Source: Alphaproteobacteria bacterium (GTDB lineage Bacteria; Pseudomonadota; Alphaproteobacteria; Reyranellales; Reyranellaceae). Taken from it: a stretch of 34,209 bases of DNA. Location of the stretch: the NCBI GenBank assembly GCA_019235415.1, contig JAFAKN010000215.1, forward strand, positions 1 through 34,209. Direction: 5' to 3'. Below the pieces are notes generated by a model. It was not told the origin of the DNA, searched no databases, and saw only the letters and a list, made by a program, of their open reading frames with translations. The translations under genes were made by a program, and so were the position numbers. This document shows positions 27,901 through 32,851 of this stretch, piece by piece (the stretch's first letter is position 1; each line of letters begins with the position of its first letter).

Positions 27901-28497
27901 CTGATAGAGATACTCGATGCGATTGCCGAACGGGTCGGTCGTGAGGCTGAGCTGCCAGGTAAAGACCCGCGCCGGGTTAGCCGGATCGGCGATCGCGGCC
28001 GGATCGCGCCAATCGGATGCCGCGTGGTCGGGTCGCGCCGTGCCGTAACGGCTGACCAGACCGTCCTTGCTGCGCACCTCCCAAAAGTTGCTGCCCCCAA
28101 CGTTGACGTGGCTTACCCGGGCAAACAGGCCCTCGGTCCGCGGCAGATAGCGGCTTGCACCGCCGGGGTCGGTCCCGACCGGCACCAAATCCTCCGCTCC
28201 CGACAGCAGAAAGACGTCGCTGCCGTCGTCGTACCGCGGCACTCCCTGCGAGGTCTTGCGCGTGATCGACGGCAGACTGAGCTGCCAGCCGAGACCGAAT
28301 GGGCCGTTGCCGTGGCCTGTGCTGTAGGTGAGCGCCAGTTGCGGTTGGAAACCGCCGCGCCCGCCAGGAACAGCGATCGGAACCGTGAAATTGCCGGTAC
28401 CGGTGAACAGGTCGGGCGTGAATTTCTCGCCGATGCCCTGCACCGCGCCACCGCCCTGGGGCACCGAAATGGTTCCGGCGGATTTGCTGCTTCCCAT
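21028..28497 (-). CDS. Natural TcB-TcC fusion (SpvB/RHS cocoon with C-terminal effector)
   Basis: A 2,489-residue protein whose length equals a TcB (about 1,480) plus a TcC (about 960). Order, approximate: residues 10-280, SpvB-type domain (GKFTPDLF-like start, FQPQLALTYSTGHGNGPFGL); 355-625, six FG-GAP/VCBS blades (LVDLDGDGVTDAIRSG, WADMNGDGLQDIVQVG, LGDLDGDGLADLVYVDD), the propeller that docks on TcA; 650-1000, TcB middle domains (TTGYRYHHGYWDGAEREFRG); about 1350-2090, RHS/YD repeats (YDALSRVTSLQ); 2080-2180, RHS core (GDHLGSSNVVVDD, YVGKERDEENGLYYHGARY, WLARWVSCDPIGLRGGLNPY). The core ends SNPMTRVDKSG, the expected autoproteolysis point. About 310 effector residues follow. ATG at 28497 is preferred over GTG at 28506 because GAGAGGG (28506-28512) lies eight bases before the ATG. 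It is probably co-transcribed with TcA. Confidence 0.93.
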   Translation of the reverse strand: MGSSKSAGTISVPQGGGAVQGIGEKFTPDLFTGTGNFTVPIAVPGGRGGFQPQLALTYSTGHGNGPFGLGWQLSLPSITRKTSQGVPRYDDGSDVFLLSGAEDLVPVGTDPGGASRYLPRTEGLFARVSHVNVGGSNFWEVRSKDGLVSRYGTARPDHAASDWRDPAAIADPANPARVFTWQLSLTTDPFGNRIEYLYQRDARSFDGPHRWDQLYLAEIRYVDHGDPLAPQFLVAVRFSYADRPDPSSDYRPGFEIRTARRCSKIEVLTNAGAEVLARTYELDYLDEQDPAEAPLPPNGVSLLSRVRVVGHDGVRTEALPPLDFSWTAFEPRGRRFIPLQGSDLPAHSLASPDLELVDLFGKGTPDILEMNGGARYWRNLGDGRFDLPRPMTEAPAGLRIGDPGVQLIDANGDGRADLLVTTPQIAGYFPLRFGGLWDRHSFHRYRDAPSFDLRDPEVRLVDLDGDGVTDAIRSGARLECFFNDPQLGWSTVRAVERRTLEVFPDVSFADPRIKWADMNGDGLQDIVQVGDGVVSYWPSLGRGDWAPRVTMANAPRLPFGYDPRRILLGDLDGDGLADLVYVDDRKVTLWINQSGNRWSDPVTIEGTPPVSDFDAIRLTDLLGTGVAGILWTSDALVRSRDHLFFLDLTGGIKPYLLTAMDNNMGAETRVTYAPSTRFYLEDEKDKQTRWTTPLPFPVQVVARVEVIDSLSRGKLTTGYRYHHGYWDGAEREFRGFGLVEQFDSESFDDYHGPASSGEGPAFAAVAPEHFSPPTLTRTWFHQGPIGDEFGDWEETDISGEVWPGDAQVLARPTQMAAFLKSLPRRARRDALRCLRGRVLRTELYARDGSPRQDRPYTVTEALHGVCEVTVENGRTRLSGASRPDDRVTAAEEDLPLRIFFPHTLAQRTTQWERGDDPMSQFTFTGYYGDVARGDYDPYGRQRSEIRIAVPRGRRYLESLPPGAVAPEPYLATHVLTDYAERDDAERYIVDRVARATSYEIANDGRAALLELQQRIASNALDDPALIFAQTLNFYDGDVAAADGGAFVGLPLSQLGNYGALTRRETLILTERIIEDAYRSGDAVANPPERPPYLTADAAPAWTGEYPQEFRDRLPPRAGFIYQAGAGSAYAGGYYAASQRTRYDFHADPAGRGRGLTRESRDPLGNNTTSDYDAFDFVATKVTDAAGLAIAADYDYRVFQPRLVTSPNGNRTLASFTPLGMLRTLAVMGKEGDEDGDTAARPGTIYQYDFLAFLNGPPDQRQPISVRIDRRIDHFWDSVHAENARRQQNGQPPLTPAEVEAMFPSARADGFPELAAFPDRFLQSRQYTDGFGRLLQTRAQSEDLRFGDPQFGGNLLPPDQGAPDVGRDLVGRQNLDRQRPNVIVSGWQRYDNKGQVVEKYQPFFDSGWDCASARDDQLGQKAAMFYDARGRLVRTVNPDGSEERAVYGTPLDLEVPDEIAPTPWVSYRYDANDNAGRTHPDAARRYQHHWNTPTSTLVDALGRAVEVVERNRAAPALGAPQPAIEEYRTTSSYDIRGNRIAVWDPLDRLAFAFVHDLSGGMARASSADGGAKRTVRNATGNVVEERDSKGALTLRAWDRLNRADRLWARDDVRVLPTLRVRTEYGDAGDPAQPAAERAASRQRNRLAQRYQAYDEAGLQVFERFDFKGNGLEKSRQAISDAAIASVFEPAPPNWQIQAFRVNWQPPAGTTLAQLAEVLLDATTYRTTLTYDALSRVTSLQVPQDVTGARPMLAMQYDRAGALAGVSLDGAPYVTRVVHDANGQRTLIAYGNGKMTRYAYDARSLRLSRLRTETFESPIPSTYRPVGPPLQDFAYDYDLAGNLLGLHDRTGSSGVPNTPLGSDALDRSFAYDPLYRLLSATGRECDTPSPNVPWDDSFRCRDPNRTRNYTEIYTYDAASNLTRLSHRADAAGSFDRQLAPVLGRNRLAGLTVAGNVFAYAYDDCGNLVDEGSSRHFEWDHGDRMRVYRTQTPAAGAALGDPRLAEPSVHAHYLYDEGGRRVKKLVRRQGGGIETTVYIDSAFERVRLADGQANDVVHLTDDRNRIATLRIGAPFPNDNTPATKYQFGDHLGSSNVVVDDVGATIDREEYTPYGETSFGSAARKRYRYVGKERDEENGLYYHGARYSAPWLARWVSCDPIGLRGGLNPYRAVRSNPMTRVDKSGAADTPTQAETLPDTISPVATGGSTAGLLDLPEAPYSSGGGHHPIQGAMFRGVGQHDPFYSKALAISQKSDSYLTPELHKCLNEAQRQTNRALWSSVTGDDVVSSEIGPGRLTITSLGAEATRDRLNVGQARWTYEKISFSPSSILGKFGLEGEGRLAPTATPWLAETQAYFALRAIQPAELANAKNLATNETALKTAAAQAEQTLDIVSRASQERQAAGSNPVRIPNAPRGSSVASSFFDLASAYLIVSQALNAYWDSRDFGYIRVGPFGIVTDPGKLPEGTVAHSSLSSGGGLTYRKIGGHFVADPI

Positions 28498-28802
28498 CGA
28501 GTTCACCCTCTCGCACTGGTAGAGGCGTCCGACCGTCGCCCGAAGCTTGTTTAGTTCATGAAGATGCTACCGCTCCCTGAGGGCATCGTGCCCCACGTGA
28601 TCTGCCGTCCACCCTGGTCCGCAGATCGGTCTGCTGAGCACTGGCGGCAGAGCCGCGAACACCAAGCCCCAATTGTGAGCTTTGTGCACGGCCGGTAAGC
28701 GCGATGCCAACGCTGCGCGCTTAGAATCGAGTAACGCTAGGGACGGTCTCCATGATGTCTAGCAGATGTGACAGGACGGCGGCAGCAACCTTGACACGAT
28801 GC

Positions 28803-28834
28803 CGGATTCGGCGAGGTTTTGGTCGGATTCGGCG
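28803..28834. repeat. Paired direct repeat CGGATTCGGCG
   Basis: The 11-base sequence occurs at 28803-28813 and again at 28824-28834, so the copies start 21 bases apart, two helical turns. Such phased direct repeats are the kind of site bound by OmpR/PhoB-type winged-helix regulators, and a protein with such a domain is encoded nearby. The distance to the toxin start (about 300 bases) is large, so an operator role is speculative. Confidence 0.4.
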
Positions 28835-28914
28835 GGACTGAAAATTCGGTTCCAGATATCGGCGCTGATGTTCCTGTACCAGCAGCGCGCCCAGGGCGCC
28901 TCGAGCTTGCACGG

Positions 28915-28930
28915 GCCGAGCGCGCTCGGC
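28915..28930 (-). terminator. GC-rich palindrome after the peroxiredoxin gene
   Basis: GCCGAGCGCGCTCGGC is a perfect 16-base palindrome starting ten bases beyond the peroxiredoxin stop on the minus strand. It could end or attenuate that transcript before the Tc genes. No T-run follows, so termination strength is doubtful. Confidence 0.35.
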
Positions 28931-28940
28931 GCGCGCCCGG

Positions 28941-29597
28941 TTATTTCGGCTGCGGCACGATGCGTAGGTACGGCTTGGGTGCGCGCCAGCCGGCCGGATA
29001 CTTCTTGCGCGCCTCTTCGTCGGATACGGAGCCTGCGATGATGACGTCCTCGCCCGCTCGCCAGTTCACCGGCGTCGCCACCTTGTGCTGGGCCGTCAGC
29101 TGCAGCGAATCGATCACCCGCAGCACCTCGTCAAAGTTGCGGCCGGTCGTCATGGGATAGACCAGGATCAGCTTGATCAGCTTGTCCGGCCCGATGACGA
29201 AGACGTTGCGCACCGTCTGGTTGTCCATCGGCGTGCGGCCTTCGGAGCTGCCCGCGAGCTCAGCCGGCAGCATGCCGTAGAGCTTGGAGACCTTGAGGTC
29301 GGTGTCGCCGATCAAGGGATAGTTGGGCGCGAAGCCCTGCGTCTCCTTGATGTCGCGCGCCCAGCCACTGTGGCTCTGCACCGGATCGACCGACAGGCCG
29401 ATGATCTTGACGCCGCGCCAGTCGAACTCCGGCTTGACCTTGGCCATGTAGCCAAGCTCGGTGGTGCAGACCGGCGTGAAATCCTTGGGATGGGAGAACA
29501 GGACGGCCCATTTGTCGCCGATCCAGTCATGAAACCGGATGCGCCCTTCGGTGGTGTCCGCCTCGAAGTCGGGGGCGGGGCTGCCGATGCTCAGCAT
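28941..29597 (-). CDS. 1-Cys peroxiredoxin (Prx6/AhpC-TSA family)
   Basis: A 218-residue thiol peroxidase that reduces hydrogen peroxide and organic peroxides in the cytoplasm. The peroxidatic cysteine is Cys44 in HPKDFTPVCTTELGYM. No other cysteine is present, which makes it a 1-Cys enzyme needing an external reductant. The extended C-terminal domain (VATPVNWRAGEDVIIAGSVS) is typical of the Prx6 subgroup, and the length is normal. The start MLSIGSPAPDF at 29597 is chosen because GGAG lies six bases upstream; an ATG at 29609 and a much longer frame have no such support and encode unrelated sequence. It is divergent from the large regulator and lies upstream of the toxin genes on the same strand. 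Confidence 0.92.
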   Translation of the reverse strand: MLSIGSPAPDFEADTTEGRIRFHDWIGDKWAVLFSHPKDFTPVCTTELGYMAKVKPEFDWRGVKIIGLSVDPVQSHSGWARDIKETQGFAPNYPLIGDTDLKVSKLYGMLPAELAGSSEGRTPMDNQTVRNVFVIGPDKLIKLILVYPMTTGRNFDEVLRVIDSLQLTAQHKVATPVNWRAGEDVIIAGSVSDEEARKKYPAGWRAPKPYLRIVPQPK

Positions 29598-29742
29598 GGC
29601 GATCTCCATCGGTTGGGTTCGAGACCTCGAAGATGCGCCCTTGCCAGTCCGGGCGATTGGCGGTTGCATGGATTTTGGCTGGAGAAAACCTGGATTCTGG
29701 CCCCGCCGGTTGCAGGGCCGGGCAGCGCAAGAGAAACAGCGC
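29598..29742. promoter_or_regulatory. Divergent promoter region, peroxiredoxin/regulator
   Basis: A 145-base gap between two divergent starts, so it must hold both promoters. The sequence CGGTTGCA occurs twice in the same orientation (29661-29668 and 29707-29714), 46 bases apart, and may be an operator. No consensus promoter can be assigned with confidence. Divergence suggests that the regulator may control the peroxiredoxin gene. Confidence 0.45.
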
Positions 29743-32598
29743 ATGATCTTCCGCATCAACCGATGCATCCTCGACACCACCGCCTTCGAGTTGCGGCGCG
29801 ACGACGAGGTCATTGCGGTTCAACCGCAGGTTTTCGACCTGCTGGTGCTGTTGCTGGAGAACCGCCATCGCGTCGTCACCAAGGACGAGATCTTCAAGCG
29901 CGTCTGGAAGGGCCGCATCGTCTCGGATGCGGCCCTTTCCAGTCGCATCAAGGCGGTGCGCCAGGCGCTGGGAGATGACGGCACCGAGCAGAGCCTTGTC
30001 CGCACTATCCGCCGCCGAGGCTTTCGCATAGTCGCCCCGGTCGAGGAGCTCACCGGTCAGAAAGTCGTGTTGGAGATGACGGCGGGCGTACCGGCGGTCC
30101 AGGAGTTCGTCGGTCGGAAGGACGAGCTGGCGCTACTGCAGGCTTCGCTCAAGAAAGCCTGCGCTGGCCACCGGCAGGTCGTGTTCGTCACCGGCGAACC
30201 CGGCATCGGCAAGAGCACGCTAGTCAGGACGTTTCTCGGCTTGGCAGTCGCGCCCGTGCGGGCCGCGGTGGCCCATGCCCAGTGCATCGAGCTCTACGGC
30301 ACCAGCGAACCCTACCTGCCGATCTTCGAGGCCATGCAGCGGCTGGGCGCCGAGATCGGCGCCGACAAGCTCGCGAGCTACCTGAAATCCTTCGCGCCGA
30401 CCTGGCTGGCGCAGATGCCGTGGCTTGCCGACTCCAGCCAGCCGGCGCCGAACGGCGCGGGCGCCACTTCGCAGCGCATGCTGCGCGAGCTTGCCCAGGC
30501 GCTGGAGGCGCTGTCGGCTGCGCGACCGGTCGTGCTGTGGCTGGAGGACCTGCATTGGAGCGACCACTCGACGCTCGATGCCATCTCCTTTTTGGCGCGG
30601 CGCTCGGAGCCAGCACGGCTCATGATAGTCGGCTCCTGGCGCCCGGCCGAGGCGCGCGCCCGCGGCCATCCCGTGCAGGCGGCCAAGGAAGCCATCGCCC
30701 TGCACGGCGAATGCCGGGAGCTGCCGCTTGGCTTCCTCGGCCTGGGCGATGTCGCGGTTTACCTGCAGCGCCGTTTTGCGCTGGGACCCGCCGAGCTCAG
30801 CGAGCTCTCGCAGTTCCTCTATGCGCGCACCAACGGAAATCCCCTGTTCGTCGTGGCGCTCAGCGACGACCTCGTGCGCAATGGCGCGCTCCGGCGCAGC
30901 GATGCCGCCTGGAGGCTCGCCGAACCGGTCTCCCAGATCGGCTTTGGCATCCCCGGCAGCGTCCAGATCCTGATCGGTCAGCAGATCGAGAATCTTGCCG
31001 CCGAGGAGCGGCGCGTGCTGCAGGTCGCGGCGGTGAGTGGCGCGGAATTCTCCGCCGCCGCCATCGCCGCCGGCCTCGATCTTGCGATCGACGCCGTCGA
31101 GGAGATCTGCGACCGGCTGGCCGAGCGCCAGCAATTCATCGCCTTGCGCGGCAGCCACGACTGGCCCGATGGTACCGTGGCCAACCGTTACGCCTTCGTG
31201 CACGCCATGTACCAGCAGGGCCTTCTGGGCCGCGTCTCCGAGGCTCGCCGCGTCGAATGGCAGGGCAGGATCGCGGAGCGCGAGGAACTGGCGCACGGTA
31301 AGAGGGCGGGTGAGATCGCCGCCCAGCTTGCGGTGCGCTTCGAGGCGGCGCGGAGGTACGACCGCAGCGCCAGATACTTCGAGCTTGCCGCGCACAATGC
31401 GCTGAGCGGCAACGCCTACATCGAGGCCGCGCGCCTGTTCGGCAAGGCGATAGACATGCTGCCGCTCGCCCAGCACGACGATCCGTCCAAGGCCGAATTG
31501 CGCATGCTGGTGCCGCGCGGCATCGCCGTCATCGGTGCTCGCGGCTATACGACGAACGAGGTCGAGGAGATCTTGCAGCGCGCGCTTTCGATCGCCCGCG
31601 CGCGCGGCGACCAGGCGGCGATCGTGCGCGTGCTGCACAGCATCTGGACGACCTCGGTGGTGCGCGGCCAGCTGCACAAGGCGCGCGCGCTGGCCATCGA
31701 GATCTCCGATCATGCCGAGCTTGCGTCGAACAAGGCGCTGCTGTTGCGGGCGAACGCCAAGCTCGGCCAGACGTCGTTCCATCTCGGCGAGCTCGCGATG
31801 GCCCGCGGCTATTTCGAGAAGGCGCTGGAGATCTCGGCCGACATGCCCGACGCGGAACGGCCGCGCGTCGCCGCCTATCTGGCGTGGACCCTGTGGTACC
31901 TCGGCTTCCCCGATGCCGCGTGCCGCATGGGCCACGAGGCCTTGCGGCTCGGCCGCACGCTCAAGGGCCATTCTGGCCTGGTGTTCGGCGCGGGCTTCGC
32001 CGGCTGGGTCCACTCCTTCCGCGGCGAGCTCGGTGAGGCCGAGATGCTGATCGACGAATGTTTCGAGATCGCCTCGGAATACGGACTGCCATTCTGGATC
32101 ACCTGGAGCTCCTGCCTGAAGGGCCTGATCCAGGGCAAGCAGGGCGACTACGCGGGCGGGCGGGTGCGCATGCAGGAATCGCTCGTCGGCTATCGCGCGA
32201 CCGGGGCGCTGATCGGCCTGGCGCATTTCATGACCGAGTTCGCCGAGACCGCGCTGATGGCCGGCGACGTCGCGCGCGGGCTTGCCATCATCGATGAGGC
32301 GCGCGCGATCTGCGCCCAGACCGGCGACCGCTACCATGCCGCCGACACCCACCGCGTGCAGGGCGAGCTCCTGATCGCCGCCAACCGCGCCGAGCAAGGC
32401 GAGCTCCGACTCCTGCACGCGCTCAACTTCGCGCGCAGCAATGGCGCCAGGAGCCTGGAACTGCGCGCCCTCACCACGCTGGCGAAGCGTTCGCCGGAGT
32501 GGCTGATGCAGCTCAGCGCCGCGCGGTCGGCCATCACCGAAGGCGGTGATACCCTCGATCTGCGTCAGGCGGACGAGGTGCTGGTCGGCTCCGGCTGA
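29743..32598 (+). CDS. Winged-helix regulator with AAA/NACHT-like ATPase and TPR-like repeats
   Basis: A 951-residue putative transcriptional activator. Residues 1-98 form an OmpR/PhoB-type winged helix without a receiver domain (VFDLLVLLLENRHRVVTKDE, then SRIKAVRQALGDDG and RRRGFRIV). After a short linker comes a P-loop ATPase domain beginning EFVGRKDELALLQ, with Walker A GEPGIGKST (Gly151-Thr159) and Walker B VVLWLEDLHWSD (Glu268, Asp269). The C-terminal part from about residue 550 is helical and TPR-like. This layout resembles large ATP-dependent regulators related to the MalT/STAND class, but with the DNA-binding domain at the N-terminus. The ATG at 29743 is chosen because the winged helix begins there; upstream in-frame sequence is antisense to the peroxiredoxin gene. 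The inducer is unknown. Candidate targets are the divergent peroxiredoxin and the Tc genes. Confidence 0.85.
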   Translation: MIFRINRCILDTTAFELRRDDEVIAVQPQVFDLLVLLLENRHRVVTKDEIFKRVWKGRIVSDAALSSRIKAVRQALGDDGTEQSLVRTIRRRGFRIVAPVEELTGQKVVLEMTAGVPAVQEFVGRKDELALLQASLKKACAGHRQVVFVTGEPGIGKSTLVRTFLGLAVAPVRAAVAHAQCIELYGTSEPYLPIFEAMQRLGAEIGADKLASYLKSFAPTWLAQMPWLADSSQPAPNGAGATSQRMLRELAQALEALSAARPVVLWLEDLHWSDHSTLDAISFLARRSEPARLMIVGSWRPAEARARGHPVQAAKEAIALHGECRELPLGFLGLGDVAVYLQRRFALGPAELSELSQFLYARTNGNPLFVVALSDDLVRNGALRRSDAAWRLAEPVSQIGFGIPGSVQILIGQQIENLAAEERRVLQVAAVSGAEFSAAAIAAGLDLAIDAVEEICDRLAERQQFIALRGSHDWPDGTVANRYAFVHAMYQQGLLGRVSEARRVEWQGRIAEREELAHGKRAGEIAAQLAVRFEAARRYDRSARYFELAAHNALSGNAYIEAARLFGKAIDMLPLAQHDDPSKAELRMLVPRGIAVIGARGYTTNEVEEILQRALSIARARGDQAAIVRVLHSIWTTSVVRGQLHKARALAIEISDHAELASNKALLLRANAKLGQTSFHLGELAMARGYFEKALEISADMPDAERPRVAAYLAWTLWYLGFPDAACRMGHEALRLGRTLKGHSGLVFGAGFAGWVHSFRGELGEAEMLIDECFEIASEYGLPFWITWSSCLKGLIQGKQGDYAGGRVRMQESLVGYRATGALIGLAHFMTEFAETALMAGDVARGLAIIDEARAICAQTGDRYHAADTHRVQGELLIAANRAEQGELRLLHALNFARSNGARSLELRALTTLAKRSPEWLMQLSAARSAITEGGDTLDLRQADEVLVGSG

Positions 32599-32700
32599 CA
32601 CCGCCGCGGTCCGTGACTGGTCATTTCGGCCAGCCCTTAAGTCGACAACCGTTGTGGTCCGGCGTGCTGCTCAGGTAAGACGACGTCAGCAGAAAGTCGC

Positions 32701-32804
32701 GTGCAACAAAGGGCCGATTTCTGCGCAAAATATGGCCTGGAACGTGCGACGCGAGATGCTAAGAATTCCGAAATATCAATGACTTCGCCATTTTTGGGTT
32801 TCTG
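32701..32804 (+). repeat. Conserved arm beside right tRNA copy
   Basis: This is the partner of 10313-10417: 27 identical bases at the left end, then a diverged but colinear stretch up to the tRNA core. It marks the right inner end of the Tc island. No gene is supported between the regulator stop at 32598 and this site. Confidence 0.8.
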
Positions 32805-32851
32805 GCTACGGATCAGAAGGTTAGGAGTTCGAATCTCTTCGGGCGCGCCAT
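32805..32851 (+). repeat. Right attachment site: 3' half of tRNA-Arg(ACG)
   Basis: Identical over 47 bases to 10418-10464, from the anticodon loop to the encoded CCA. The preceding bases do not supply a 5' tRNA half, so this is also a partial copy. The serine recombinase gene ends within it on the opposite strand. The polarity of both copies (5' side to the left) predicts that the complete tRNA-Arg gene lies to the left of the window. Confidence 0.88.

Larger units (their letters stand above)
28498..28940 (-). promoter_or_regulatory. 443-base non-coding region upstream of the Tc genes
   Basis: This gap between the peroxiredoxin stop and the TcB-TcC start must hold the toxin promoter unless transcription continues from the peroxiredoxin gene. 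Visible features are the ribosome site GAGAGGG (28506-28512), paired 11-base direct repeats (28803-28834) and a GC-rich palindrome (28915-28930). Short reading frames across it have no ribosome sites or recognisable content. A clear -35/-10 pair is not evident. Confidence 0.45.
10465..32851. mobile_element. 22.4-kb Tc-toxin island in a tRNA-Arg(ACG) array
   Basis: The segment lies between two identical 47-bp direct copies of the tRNA-Arg 3' half (10418-10464 and 32805-32851), each preceded by the same diverged arm. This is the signature of integration at the 3' end of a tRNA gene. The cargo is the TcA and TcB-TcC genes, a peroxiredoxin and a large regulator. No intact integrase lies inside; a degraded frame is found next to the left copy. 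The exact crossover point inside the 47 bases cannot be seen, so the bounds are uncertain by up to 47 bases. Confidence 0.78.

Noticed and set aside
28721..29041. Short frames upstream of the Tc genes as a transposase remnant
   Set aside because: Arginine-rich translations with no transposase motif, no terminal inverted repeats and no target duplication seen.
30220..32601. 793-residue minus-strand frame opposite the regulator
   Set aside because: Antisense to the P-loop ATPase and TPR-like region, with no motif of its own.
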